A stretch of DNA of 64,000 nt from Hymenobacter setariae (GTDB taxonomy: Bacteria > Bacteroidota > Bacteroidia > Cytophagales > Hymenobacteraceae), in NCBI RefSeq assembly GCF_007713685.1, contig NZ_VMRJ01000008.1, forward strand, positions 1 to 64,000, written 5' to 3'. Position 1 is the first letter of the stretch; each line of letters starts with the position of its first letter. Position numbers and translations under genes: made by a program. The notes beneath the pieces were generated by a model. That model made no database searches and was not told where the DNA came from. It saw nothing but the letters and a program-made list of their open reading frames with translations. This document shows, piece after piece, positions 8,473 to 17,581 of the stretch.

Positions 8473-9825
8473 ATGCGTAAACTGCTTCGAGCGCCTGGTT
8501 GCCAATGGCTCTGGCTGTTGATTTGGGGGCTGGGGATGAGCCGGCCGGCGACCGCCCAAGCGCCCGTGCCCCCGGCCGCGCCGGCCGGGACCACCCGTGA
8601 CCTAGGGTACTACCTGGCGCAGGCCCGCCAAAACAGTCCGCTGAGCGCCGATGCGCGCAACCAGGGCCGCGCCGTGCAGCTCGAAACCGAGCGCCTGCGG
8701 GCCTTCTATACCAAGGCTACCGGCACATTGGTGGCCAACTACATCGCCGTGCCCGTGTTCAGCCGCGACAACGGCAACACCGGGCTGCGCTACTCGGCCG
8801 ACAACAGTACCCGTTACGTGGGCTACGACGTTGCCCTGAGCAACGGGGCCCTCTACCAGGGCTACGCCCAGCTCACGCAGCCGCTGTTCAATCAGAAGCG
8901 GCTGGCAGCCTTTGCCCAGCAGGCCCAGGGCCTGGCGCTGAGCCAGCAAAACCTCGCCCAGCTGTCGCTGCACGACCTGGAGAAGCTCGTGGGCGACCAG
9001 TACATTCTGTGCCAGCAGGATTTGGGGCAGCTGGCCTACGTGCGCGAGCTGCTCGGCATTCTGGGCCGGCAGCGCCTGCTGGTCGAGAAGCTGGTGGCGG
9101 CCAGCCTGCTCAAGCAGTCGGACTACCTGCTGCTGCAAATCGAGGTCGAAACCCAGCAGGTGTTTCTCAACACCTACCGCACGGCCTACCACCGCGACCT
9201 GCTCGACTTGAACGTGCTCTGCGGCATCGGCGATACCAGCGAGGTGCAGCTGGCGACGACCGACCTGCCGCTGCGCCGCGGCGGCCCCGCGCCGGGCCTT
9301 TCGGGCTTCACGGCCCGCTACCGCCTCGACAGCCTGGTGCTGGCCGCCAACCAGCAGGTATTCGAGCTGCGCTACAAGCCGCTGGTCAATGCCTTCGCCA
9401 ACGGCGGGCTGGAGGCGGTGACGTTCAGCGATATTCCGCAGCGCCTGGGCGTGAGCGCCGGGCTGCAGTTCAGTATGTACCTCTTCGACGGGCACCAGCG
9501 CCAGCTCAGCCGCGACCGCACCAACGTGCTGCTGGCCACCACGCGGGCCTACCAGCAGAATTTCGCCACCGTGAACCCGGTGCGCCAGGAGCGCCTGCTC
9601 TACGAGCTGCGCCAGGTAGAGGAGCGCCAGCGCCTCTCGCGCGCCCAGATTGCCAACTACCGCCTGGTGCTCGACTCCTACAAGCGCGAGGCAATTGCCG
9701 GTCAGCTCTCCATCGTCGCCTACGTCTTGGTACTCAAAAACTACGCCGCCGCGGCCCGCGACCTGGTGCTGCTCGACAACAGCCGCCTGCTGCTCATTAA
9801 TGCCTATAACTACTGGACGTGGTAG
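8473..9825 (+). CDS. TolC-family outer-membrane efflux protein
   Basis: A 450-residue outer-membrane channel component of a tripartite efflux system. The start is set at ATG 8473, directly before a signal peptide (MRKLLRAPGCQWLWLLIWGL ... ATAQ). The earlier in-frame Met at 8437 would add residues that break the signal. The mature protein has the two-fold coiled-coil pattern of the OEP family (AQARQNSPLSADARNQGRAV; then long Gln/Leu-rich helices such as LALSQQNLAQLSLHDLEKLV). It is followed by a periplasmic adaptor and an RND pump, and the three together form one exporter. Confidence 0.88.
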   Translation: MRKLLRAPGCQWLWLLIWGLGMSRPATAQAPVPPAAPAGTTRDLGYYLAQARQNSPLSADARNQGRAVQLETERLRAFYTKATGTLVANYIAVPVFSRDNGNTGLRYSADNSTRYVGYDVALSNGALYQGYAQLTQPLFNQKRLAAFAQQAQGLALSQQNLAQLSLHDLEKLVGDQYILCQQDLGQLAYVRELLGILGRQRLLVEKLVAASLLKQSDYLLLQIEVETQQVFLNTYRTAYHRDLLDLNVLCGIGDTSEVQLATTDLPLRRGGPAPGLSGFTARYRLDSLVLAANQQVFELRYKPLVNAFANGGLEAVTFSDIPQRLGVSAGLQFSMYLFDGHQRQLSRDRTNVLLATTRAYQQNFATVNPVRQERLLYELRQVEERQRLSRAQIANYRLVLDSYKREAIAGQLSIVAYVLVLKNYAAAARDLVLLDNSRLLLINAYNYWTW

Positions 9826-9853
9826 CCGCCGGCCAGCTTACCCCCCGAATGAC

Positions 9854-10783
9854 ATGCGCTTTTCCCTCCTGACCCGTTTGCCCGCGCTTAGCCTGGGCCT
9901 GCTGCTGGCCGCCTGCCACGGCAGCGCGCCGAGCGAGGAGGCGCCCGCCCCCCCGCCCCGCGCCCAGGTGCAGGTGGTGCAGCCCGCCACCCAGAGCCTG
10001 ACGCAGTACCGCACCTTCCCGGCCACCTCGACCTACCCGCGCAAAAGCGCCGTGACGGCCCCCGTGGCCGGCTACGTCACGGGCGTGAACGTGCGCATCG
10101 GCGATAGGGTGAGAGCCGGGCAGGTGCTCTTCACGCTCGAAACCAAGGAGCGCCGGGCGCTGGGCAGCTCCATCACCCGCATCGACCCCTCGCTCAAGGG
10201 CTTCGGGCTGGTCTCGGTGACGGCGCCCTCGCCGGGCATCGTGAGCGTGCTCAACATCCAGCAGCCGGGCGACTACCTGCTGGAAGGCTCGCCGCTGTGC
10301 ACCGTGGCCGAGAGCAGCCAGCTCGTGTTTCAGCTCAACCTGCCCTACGAGTACCACCAGCTGGCCCAGGGCCGCCCCGCCTGCACCATCGTGCTGCCCG
10401 ACAGCACCTGCCTCGCTGGCCAGGTGCTCTCGCCGCTGGCCAGCGTCAGCCCGGGCCAGTCGGAGGTATACCTGGTGCGGCCAATTAACCCCAAGGGCGT
10501 GATTCCGGAAAACCTGATTGTGCAGGTGCGCCTCACCCAGACCCGCCAGCCCAACGCCCAGACCCTGCCCGCCAGCTGCGTGCTGGCCGACGAGACGCTG
10601 CACAACTTCTGGGTGATGAAGCTGGTCAACGACTCGACGGCCGTGAAGGTGCCCGTGACCCTAGGGGTGCAAAACCCGCAGGAGATTGAAATCAAAAGCC
10701 CGCTGTTCGGCCCCCGCGACCGGATTCTGAGCGCGGGCAACTACGGCCTGGCCGATACGGCGAAAGTCACCGTGACCCGATGA
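9854..10783 (+). CDS. Efflux RND transporter periplasmic adaptor subunit
   Basis: A 309-residue HlyD/MFP-type adaptor. The start at ATG 9854 gives a lipoprotein signal with lipobox LLLAAC, so the protein is anchored in the membrane. The barrel-sandwich (biotinyl-lipoyl-like) half-motifs are AVTAPVAGYVTGVNVRIGDR and VTAPSPGIVSVLNIQQPGDY, separated by only a short hairpin. Beta-barrel and membrane-proximal regions follow. It overlaps the RND gene by 4 nt (ATGA), a sign of translational coupling. It links the pump to the TolC-like channel. Confidence 0.9.
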   Translation: MRFSLLTRLPALSLGLLLAACHGSAPSEEAPAPPPRAQVQVVQPATQSLTQYRTFPATSTYPRKSAVTAPVAGYVTGVNVRIGDRVRAGQVLFTLETKERRALGSSITRIDPSLKGFGLVSVTAPSPGIVSVLNIQQPGDYLLEGSPLCTVAESSQLVFQLNLPYEYHQLAQGRPACTIVLPDSTCLAGQVLSPLASVSPGQSEVYLVRPINPKGVIPENLIVQVRLTQTRQPNAQTLPASCVLADETLHNFWVMKLVNDSTAVKVPVTLGVQNPQEIEIKSPLFGPRDRILSAGNYGLADTAKVTVTR

Positions 10784-13700
10784 GCGAGCCCACCACCCTA
10801 GGCCCGCCCGCCGCGCCCGCGCCGCGCCGCCCGGCCCCCACCCCGCCCCCGGCCGAGCCGGCCGACAGTTCCTACTTCCACACCCTGCGTAAGCCCATCG
10901 TGCTGATTGGCCTGTTGCTGCTGGCCGTGGGGTTGTTTGCGTATTCGCGCATGCAAACGGCGCTGTTCCCGGAAGTCACCTTCCCCAAAATTACGCTCAT
11001 TGCCGACGCCGGGCAGCAGCCCATCGACCGGATGATGATAACCGTGACCAAGCCCCTGGAAGCCGCCGTGAAGCGGGTGAAAGGCGTGACGGTGGTCAAA
11101 AGCAGCACCAGCCGCGGCTCCTGTGTGATTCAGGTGTTTCTCAACTGGAACGTGGACGTCTACAGCACCAAGGCCCAGCTTGAAAGCCGCGTCAACGAGA
11201 TAAAGGGGCTGCTGCCGGCCGGCGTCACCATCGCCACCGAGGCCATGAACCAGTCGCTGTTTCCGGTGCTGGGCTACTCGCTGGAAAGCAACTCGCGCTC
11301 GCCCATCGCTTTGCGCGACGCGGGCAACCTGCTGGCTAGGCCCCTCTTCTCGCAGGTGGCGGGCGCCTCCAACGTGGTGGTGCGCGGCGGCAAGGCCAAG
11401 GAATTCGTGGTGACGCCCGACCCCGCCAAGCTGGCGGGGCAGCGCCTCACCCCGGCCCAGCTGCAGGCCGCGTTTGCCACCACCAATTTCGTGCAGTCGG
11501 CCGGCAACCTGAGCAGCTTCCGCCGCCTCTACCTCACGCTCACCGACACGCGCCTGGGGTCGCTCGACGACCTGAAGCAAGTAGTAGTGCGCGCCGATTC
11601 GGGCCGGGTAGTGCGGGTGCGCGACGTGGCCACGGTGGACGTGCAGGAGCAGCAGGAGTTCGTGCTCATCAACGCCAACGGCCACGCCGCGGTGCTCATC
11701 GACCTGGTGAAGCAGCAGGGCGTGGACCTGGCCACGTTTGCCCGTGACGCACATGGCAAGGCCGCCGAGCTGCGCCGCCTGCTGCCGCCCGGCATGACGC
11801 TCAAGCCCTACTACGACCAGTCGGTGTTCGTGGCCGACAGCATCGACAGCGTCATTCACAGCATCGTGGAGGGGCTGGCGCTGGCCATTCTGGTAATGGT
11901 CGTGTTTCTGCGCTCGTGGCGGGCCAGCCTGGCCGTGCTGCTCACCATCCCGGTCACGGTGTGCTTTACGCTGCTCGTGCTCTACCTGTTCGGCATCACC
12001 CTGGATATCATGTCGCTGGGGGCCATTGCGGCCTCGGTGGGGTTGATTATTGACGATGCCATTGTCATCATCGAGCAGATATACCGCCAGCACGAGGAAA
12101 ATCCCAACCACAGCAACATTCAGGTGGTGCGGGCGGCCATTGCCGGGTTGTTTCCGGCCATGGTGGCCTCGTCACTGAGCACGATTGTCATCCACTTTCC
12201 CTTCCGGCTGATGAGCGGGCTGGCGGGCAGCTTCTTCAAGGAGCTATCGGACACGATGCAGATTACCATGGTCTGCTCATTTCTGGTGACCTGGCTGCTG
12301 CTGCCGGTGCTGCACCTGTTTATCGGCTACCGGGCGGGCAAAAACGCCCACAGCCACAATGCGGCCCAGGAGCAGGCCGCGAAGCTGGGCTGGCTCACGG
12401 GGCTCTTTGCCCGGCCGCTGCTGGCCCTGGTGCTAGTGCTGGGCCTGGGGGTGGGCGCCTACCTGGTAGCGGGCCGGCTCGAAACGGGCTTTTTGCCCGA
12501 CCTCGACGAGGGCTCCATCGTGCTCGACTACCACCTGCCGCCCGGCACCAGCCAGGCCGAAGCCGACCGCGTGCTGCGCCAGGTGGAAAAAAACATCATC
12601 ACCAAGCACCCCGAAATCCAGAGCTACTCGCGCCGCACCGGCATTGGCCTGGCCTTCGACACCCGGCCCCCCGAGTACGGCGACTACCTCATCCAGCTCC
12701 GGCGCGACCACCAGCTGACCACGCCCGAAGTGATTGACCAGCTGCGCCAGCGCATCGAGGCCAGCGAGCCGGCCCTCACCGTGGACTTCGGTCAGCGCAT
12801 CTCCGATTTGCTGGGCGATTTGATGAGCAGCGCCAAGCCCATCGAAATCAAGATTTTCGGCGATGACCAGGCTACGCTCGAAAAGCTTTCCAACCGGGTG
12901 GGGCAGGTACTGGAAAAAGTAACCGGCGTGGCCGACGTCAACAACGGCCTCATTCCCTCCGGCCCCAGCATCGTGTTCCGGCCCGACATCGCCAAGCTCG
13001 CGCGCTACGGCCTCACCCCGCTCGATTTCCAGAACCAGCTCGCCGACCTGGTGGGCGGGCAGGCGCTGGCGGCCAGCGGCAGCACCCAGGCCAGCATCTC
13101 GCCCGCCCAGGCCGGCTCGCTCGGCGGCTTGCAGGTGGGGCAGGTGCAGGACGGCGAGCAGCTGCGCCAGGTGCTGCTGCGCTACGTCGATTTCAGCCAC
13201 AACTCGCTGGCCCAGCTGCAAAAGCAGGTTATCGCCCTGCCCAATGGTACGGTGCGGCCCCTGCCCTTTTTCGCCACCGTAACCGTGGAGCCCGGCAACG
13301 TGGAGCTGCGCCGCGAGGACCTCAAGTCGGTGACCCTGGTGACGGCCCGCCTCAACGGCGTGGACCTGGGCTCCGCTATCCAAACCATCCGCCAGCAGGT
13401 GGGCCGGCAGGTGGCGCTGCCCCCTGGCTACACCATCGTCTACGGCGGGGCCTACGCCGAGCAGCAGGCCTCGTTTCGCGAGCTGGAGCTGATTCTGCTC
13501 ACGGCCTCGCTGCTGGTGTTCGCGGTGCTGCTGTTTCTGTTCCGCGAGTGGCTGATTTCCTTGCTGGTGCTGTTCATTTCGGTGATGGGCATCACGGGCT
13601 GCCTGCTGGGGCTGTTCGTGGCCGGCATTCCGCTGAACGTGAGCTCCTACACGGGCATCATCATGGTCGTGGGCATCATTGCGGAGAATGCCATCTTCAC

Positions 13701-14007
13701 GGTGCACCAGTTCTACGAGTCGCTGCGCGAGACGGGCGACGTGGACACGGCCATCCGCTACGCCATTGCCCTGCGCATCCGCCCCAAGCTGATGACGGCC
13801 ATCGGGGCTATTCTGGCGCTTTCGCCGCTGGCCCTGGGCATCGGCCTGGGCGCCCAGATGCAGCAGCCGCTGGCCGTGGCCGTTATCGGCGGCTTCGTGG
13901 TGGCGCTGCCGATGCTGCTCTTCGTGCTGCCCACCGGCATGCGCCTGATTTACCACCACGTGCGCCCCCCCGAGGCAGTGGGGGAAGAAACGGAGCCGAT
14001 GACGTAG
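10780..14007 (+). CDS. Efflux RND transporter permease (AcrB/MdtB/CusA superfamily)
   Basis: A 1075-residue inner-membrane pump of normal length for the family. TM1 (VLIGLLLLAVGLFAYSRM) follows a proline-rich, probably disordered cytoplasmic N-terminus of about 30 residues. The porter domain starts LFPEVTFPKITLIADAGQQP. TM4 carries the proton-relay pair in SVGLIIDDAIVIIEQIY. The second half has the matching TM7-TM12 block (IIMVVGIIAENAIFTVHQFY, TAIGAILALSPLALGIGLG). The two-Asp TM4 motif suggests proton-driven efflux; I cannot tell drugs from metals. It is the last gene of the tolC-adaptor-pump operon. Confidence 0.93.
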   Translation: MSEPTTLGPPAAPAPRRPAPTPPPAEPADSSYFHTLRKPIVLIGLLLLAVGLFAYSRMQTALFPEVTFPKITLIADAGQQPIDRMMITVTKPLEAAVKRVKGVTVVKSSTSRGSCVIQVFLNWNVDVYSTKAQLESRVNEIKGLLPAGVTIATEAMNQSLFPVLGYSLESNSRSPIALRDAGNLLARPLFSQVAGASNVVVRGGKAKEFVVTPDPAKLAGQRLTPAQLQAAFATTNFVQSAGNLSSFRRLYLTLTDTRLGSLDDLKQVVVRADSGRVVRVRDVATVDVQEQQEFVLINANGHAAVLIDLVKQQGVDLATFARDAHGKAAELRRLLPPGMTLKPYYDQSVFVADSIDSVIHSIVEGLALAILVMVVFLRSWRASLAVLLTIPVTVCFTLLVLYLFGITLDIMSLGAIAASVGLIIDDAIVIIEQIYRQHEENPNHSNIQVVRAAIAGLFPAMVASSLSTIVIHFPFRLMSGLAGSFFKELSDTMQITMVCSFLVTWLLLPVLHLFIGYRAGKNAHSHNAAQEQAAKLGWLTGLFARPLLALVLVLGLGVGAYLVAGRLETGFLPDLDEGSIVLDYHLPPGTSQAEADRVLRQVEKNIITKHPEIQSYSRRTGIGLAFDTRPPEYGDYLIQLRRDHQLTTPEVIDQLRQRIEASEPALTVDFGQRISDLLGDLMSSAKPIEIKIFGDDQATLEKLSNRVGQVLEKVTGVADVNNGLIPSGPSIVFRPDIAKLARYGLTPLDFQNQLADLVGGQALAASGSTQASISPAQAGSLGGLQVGQVQDGEQLRQVLLRYVDFSHNSLAQLQKQVIALPNGTVRPLPFFATVTVEPGNVELRREDLKSVTLVTARLNGVDLGSAIQTIRQQVGRQVALPPGYTIVYGGAYAEQQASFRELELILLTASLLVFAVLLFLFREWLISLLVLFISVMGITGCLLGLFVAGIPLNVSSYTGIIMVVGIIAENAIFTVHQFYESLRETGDVDTAIRYAIALRIRPKLMTAIGAILALSPLALGIGLGAQMQQPLAVAVIGGFVVALPMLLFVLPTGMRLIYHHVRPPEAVGEETEPMT

Positions 14008-14091
14008 GGGCAAGCGGGGCTTAGCCAGTAGCTTTACGCACGAACACTCACTGTTGGGGACTACAGATTAATTTGTTTAAAAACTAATCTC

Positions 14092-15135
14092 ATGAATAAG
14101 AAAATAGTTTTTTTTAATCACAAAGGGGGCGTAAGTAAGACTACTACCGCATTCAATTTAGGCTGGAAGATTGCCGAAAAAGGGTATAAGGTATTGCTAG
14201 TGGATGCCGACCCGCAATGCAATTTAACCTCCTTGATTCTTAACGATAGATTCGAGCAATATTACACGGACGAGGCAACTAAGCTTAATAATATTAAGGA
14301 TGGCGTTAAAGTAGCGTTTGAAGCCAAGCCGCAAGAAATTTCGGCTATCACTTGTCCCGTGGCGGATAGAAACGGCAATCTGTTTCTATTACCAGGTCAC
14401 GCTAATCTGTCGGAATACGATGCCGCTTTAAGTTTCGCTCAAAATTCCAATAATGCCATCGCAACCCTGCAAAACCTGCCTGGAGCATTCAACGCTTTAA
14501 TTTCTAAGACTGCCGCGAAATACCAGGCGGACTTTGTGTTTATTGACTTAAATCCAGGGTTAAGCGCTATAAATCAAAACCTATTCGTTTTATCAGATTA
14601 TTTTATAATACCAACCAATCCTGACCCATTTTCTATTATGGCTATAAACACGCTGGTGTCTATTTTGCCCAGATGGGTTGATTGGGTGGAGAGAATGCGG
14701 GATGCTTTTCGTGATGCATCCTATCCGCTGCCCGAAACGACGCCTAAAATGCTGGGAACACTTATCCAGCGCTTTAATGTGCGTAATGGTCGACCAGCCA
14801 AGCCGTATAGAGAAAATATTGCGGAAATAAACGACGTTGTTATTAGTAAGCTAGTCCCGGCGCTTTCGGCTAAGAAGATGGTGTTGCCGGCTGAAGCTTA
14901 TTCAACTGCACATGTCGAGCAAACGCTTTGTCTGGCTGAGATACCGGATTTCCAAGGCTTGCTGCCTAAAGCGAGCGTAGCCGGCGTACCTGTCTTTGCC
15001 TTGCAAGACACTGAGATTCATGAAACTGGTCCTATTCTCGCTGGCATGATGGAAAAGCGTAATTCGGTTAACGAGCTTTTCGAGAGTCTTTCTGAAAAAG
15101 TTATAGCCCTTTGCAACTATGCACCGAGCATTTAA
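14092..15135 (+). CDS. ParA/MinD-type ATPase paired with a HEPN protein
   Basis: A 347-residue ATPase of the AAA_31/CbiA class. The deviant Walker A is NHKGGVSKTTTAFNLG, with Ser where Gly is usual. VLLVDADPQCNLTSLIL follows, and a FIDLNPGLSAINQN Walker-B-like region. Codon use is clearly more AT-rich than the efflux operon upstream, pointing to separate acquisition. No parS-like repeats or ParB-type partner accompany it. Instead its last 17 bases overlap a HEPN RNase gene, so partition is unlikely. I infer that the ATPase controls the RNase in a toxin-antitoxin or anti-phage pair. Confidence 0.85.
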   Translation: MNKKIVFFNHKGGVSKTTTAFNLGWKIAEKGYKVLLVDADPQCNLTSLILNDRFEQYYTDEATKLNNIKDGVKVAFEAKPQEISAITCPVADRNGNLFLLPGHANLSEYDAALSFAQNSNNAIATLQNLPGAFNALISKTAAKYQADFVFIDLNPGLSAINQNLFVLSDYFIIPTNPDPFSIMAINTLVSILPRWVDWVERMRDAFRDASYPLPETTPKMLGTLIQRFNVRNGRPAKPYRENIAEINDVVISKLVPALSAKKMVLPAEAYSTAHVEQTLCLAEIPDFQGLLPKASVAGVPVFALQDTEIHETGPILAGMMEKRNSVNELFESLSEKVIALCNYAPSI

Positions 15136-15736
15136 TCAATTTCAGGAGAATTTGCGGCCAATAAAGGAATTAGACGCGTTGTATGTTTACTTAACTGATG
15201 TCGTCAGAATTCCATCTGATTTAAGTGATTTACTCCGGGCTCAGTGGGTGTATGCGGTCAGCGCGCTGGATAAACTTATTCATGAGTTAATAAGAATAGG
15301 AATGTTGGAAGCATTCCACGGAAATCGGGTCAGGACAAGCAAATTCATGGCGTTCGGCTTATCGCTAGATACTCACTATGCAATAGTGAATACTACCCCG
15401 ACTACGTTGCCGCCGGCGGAGTACTGGTTTGAGCAGGAAATAGTGAATCGGCACAAAGCCTTGTCATTTCAAGACCCGGTTAAGATTGCCGATGGGTTAA
15501 GCCTGGTATGGGATGAGAAGCATAAATGGCAGAAGATAGCGCTTGCTTTATCCTTGAGCCATGAAGACTTAACCACGCGATTGAAAAATATTGTTGCTAG
15601 AAGAAATCAAATAGTGCACGAGTCTGATTTAGGTTTATTGAATGGCCAGAGAAATGCAATAAGTAAAGCTGATACGGATTTCGTAACAACGTTTATTGAG
15701 CAAATTGCCACTGAAATATATAATGCGGTTAAATGA
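15119..15736 (+). CDS. RiboL-PSP-HEPN-like RNase
   Basis: A 205-residue, mostly helical protein. The second half has the HEPN signature R-x4-H (R162 to H167 in VARRNQIVHESD), the catalytic pair of HEPN ribonucleases. The N-terminal half (LLRAQWVYAVSALDKLIHEL) matches the first helix pair of RiboL-PSP-HEPN proteins, with its characteristic Asp. It overlaps the ATPase gene by 17 nt, so the two are translationally coupled. Like its partner it is AT-rich. A strong double hairpin downstream ends the unit. Confidence 0.75.
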   Translation: MHRAFNQFQENLRPIKELDALYVYLTDVVRIPSDLSDLLRAQWVYAVSALDKLIHELIRIGMLEAFHGNRVRTSKFMAFGLSLDTHYAIVNTTPTTLPPAEYWFEQEIVNRHKALSFQDPVKIADGLSLVWDEKHKWQKIALALSLSHEDLTTRLKNIVARRNQIVHESDLGLLNGQRNAISKADTDFVTTFIEQIATEIYNAVK

Positions 15737-15783
15737 TTGATGTTGCCTTTGGCATGGCAAATTAGCTTGTCTTCACCTGCATA

Positions 15784-15825
15784 ATACCTACTATGCTTGC
15801 CAAGCAGGTCAAGCATAGTAGGTAT
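15784..15825. repeat. Perfect 16-bp inverted repeat
   Basis: ATACCTACTATGCTTG at 15784-15799 pairs exactly with 15810-15825 around a 10-nt loop. It directly precedes a second, GC-rich hairpin. It could be part of a tandem terminator or a recombination site. Confidence 0.7.
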
Positions 15826-15826
15826 A

Positions 15827-15865
15827 ACAAAAGGGCCGCCCCCAAGTTGGGGGCGGCCCTTTTGT
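15827..15865. terminator. Bidirectional intrinsic terminator
   Basis: Perfect 17-bp arms (ACAAAAGGGCCGCCCCC, 15827-15843 and 15849-15865) around a 5-nt loop, with A-rich and T-rich outer stems. It lies between the convergent HEPN gene and TauE/SafE gene and can serve both strands. Confidence 0.85.
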
Positions 15866-15894
15866 GTTAGCCGGATACTGGTGAGTGCTCTCGC

Positions 15895-16611
15895 TTACGC
15901 AAAAAACATCATTTGAAGGCCGAAGACTACAATCAGGCCTTCCACAACCATGAGGAACCGCTCTTTGGAAATACGGCTCAGCAGCAGCTTGCCGGTGTAG
16001 CTACCGCCAATCATGGCCACGCCCGCGAAGGTGCCCACCAGCAGGCCTTTGGTCGTGACGAGCGCATACTTACTGTACACAATAGTTTTGGTAAGGTGCA
16101 GCACCAGCGAGGCGAAGGCGTCGCTGGCCACGTAGGCCACGGGCGGTAAGTTCAGGCCCAGAAAAAACAGGGCGCCGGTAGGCCCCGCGCTACCCGTCAG
16201 GCCCGACAGGAAGCCCGTCAGCGCACCGCCCAGCACCATGCCCGGGTTGCCCAACTCCACTTTTTTCGCAAAGTTGAGGTGCCGGTAAGCGACCACCAGT
16301 ACCAGAAAGCCGCCCACCAGCTTGAATATCCAGTCGGCTTTCATCCCCGAATACAGGCTACTGGACAGGATGGCCATGGGGAGGGAGCCCGCCAGAAAGT
16401 ACAGCACCGGTTTCCATTGCAACTCGTGCCGGCCAAACCAGAAGCGGGACGCATTGCCAAATATCTGCGCTACGGTGAGCACCGGCACGGCCTCCTTTAT
16501 TCCCACGATGCCAGCCAGAATAGGCAAAAAAATCAGCGCTCCCCCAAAGCCAACCGAGGCTGAAACCGTGGCCGCCAGGTAGGCAACCACAAAAAGAATG
16601 AGATATTCCAT
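15895..16611 (-). CDS. TauE/SafE-family permease
   Basis: A 238-residue inner-membrane protein with about seven or eight hydrophobic segments and the two-fold TauE/SafE pattern (ASVGFGGALIFLPILAGIVG and GALTGFLSGLTGSAGPTGAL). The family moves sulfite or related anions outward. It lies downstream of a PepSY-like secreted protein on the same strand, with 252 bp between them. This mirrors the TauE/SafE-PepSY fusion at 7020-8057. Confidence 0.88.
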   Translation of the reverse strand: MEYLILFVVAYLAATVSASVGFGGALIFLPILAGIVGIKEAVPVLTVAQIFGNASRFWFGRHELQWKPVLYFLAGSLPMAILSSSLYSGMKADWIFKLVGGFLVLVVAYRHLNFAKKVELGNPGMVLGGALTGFLSGLTGSAGPTGALFFLGLNLPPVAYVASDAFASLVLHLTKTIVYSKYALVTTKGLLVGTFAGVAMIGGSYTGKLLLSRISKERFLMVVEGLIVVFGLQMMFFA

Positions 16612-16863
16612 TGTTAAAAACGTAACTAGTTGATTAAGCGTAATTTGCTCCGTATTGAAGCTATCATTGCCTCAAGGTTAAAATATGATTCTGTTTAGAA
16701 TCTGTGCTGCCGCTGACTTGCTGAAATCTGCACTAAAAGGCAAGGATTTTTAATCGATGTGTCAGCACCCTGTTTACCCGGGTTAGCCCACTACGTGACT
16801 AGCCGATAGTGCCTGGAAGACACCGCCGGCGGGGTTGCCCACAAGCCACTTTACTGCGCCTGG

Positions 16864-17370
16864 CTACGGAAGAATTTGCTGGCCGTCGGCGGTGAAAAGT
16901 ATTTCCTGCTTTTTGCCAGCTTGTGCTAGCTCGGCCTCGTACAGTATACGGCCGTCAGCGTTGGTAACGGTAGCGATTTCCTGCACTTGATAGGCCTTGA
17001 AATCACGGGTCAGCGTAGCCCGCACTGCGGGCGGCAACTGCTTATCATTCAGAACAATTTCGGTTTCCTGCACTGGCCCGGAGGGGGTGATAACGACCGA
17101 CATCTGCTGGCCATTCAGCTGGAAGTCAGCTTCGTAAACATCCTGGGTCAGAAAAGCATCGCGGGCCCAGAAATCGTTGTGGGTTTCGTAGTCATACGCC
17201 TGCTTAATCTGTTGCGTATCCTTTTCCCAGGTGGCAGTTTTCACCGTCGGAAAACGAGCTTCGAACGCAGCTTTGACAGGGGCCGGAACCTGCGTTAAAC
17301 TGATTTTCTGAGCGTGCGCCGCCGTGGAGCCAACAAACAATGCAGCCAGGAAAAACAAGGGATATTGCAT
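16864..17370 (-). CDS. Secreted PepSY-like (BLIP-like) protein
   Basis: A 168-residue exported protein with signal peptide MQYPLFFLAALFVGSTAAHAQ. Two tandem PepSY-like repeats follow. Repeat 1 is VPAPVKAAFEARFPTVKTAT ... VYEADFQLNGQQMSVVITPSG. Repeat 2 is LPPAVRATLTRDFKAYQVQE ... ILYEAELAQAGKKQEILFTADG. Such proteins are common in Bacteroidota; some resemble beta-lactamase-inhibitor folds, but the partners are unknown. The position between a PAP2/two-component block and a TauE/SafE gene suggests an envelope function. Confidence 0.75.
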   Translation of the reverse strand: MQYPLFFLAALFVGSTAAHAQKISLTQVPAPVKAAFEARFPTVKTATWEKDTQQIKQAYDYETHNDFWARDAFLTQDVYEADFQLNGQQMSVVITPSGPVQETEIVLNDKQLPPAVRATLTRDFKAYQVQEIATVTNADGRILYEAELAQAGKKQEILFTADGQQILP

Positions 17371-17581
17371 GAGTGGGATAAGAAAGGTTAGGAAGCATGC
17401 ATAGGAAAAAACCTGCCAGAAAATATGGATAATTCCTATAAAAGCTCCTTGGTGGGTATAATGCTGATAATCCCGCCCAAATCATCGACCAGCCGCCCCG
17501 AATTATCCCCCAGCAGGACTTGCGCGCTGCTGGTGGCCCATGCGTAGACAGGCCGGCGAGCCGGGCCTGTTGCGAAGTGCC

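Noticed and set aside
12433..14013. A 526-codon minus-strand ORF opposite the RND pump, and similar long frames opposite tolC and the adaptor
   Set aside because: Antisense shadow of GC-rich coding DNA: rich in His, Gln and Arg, no domain, and the plus strand has complete efflux genes.
14092..15135. The ParA-like ATPase as a third plasmid partition gene
   Set aside because: Its partner has a HEPN RNase motif, no nearby repeats resemble a centromere, and its length exceeds the other two ParA proteins by 70-100 residues.
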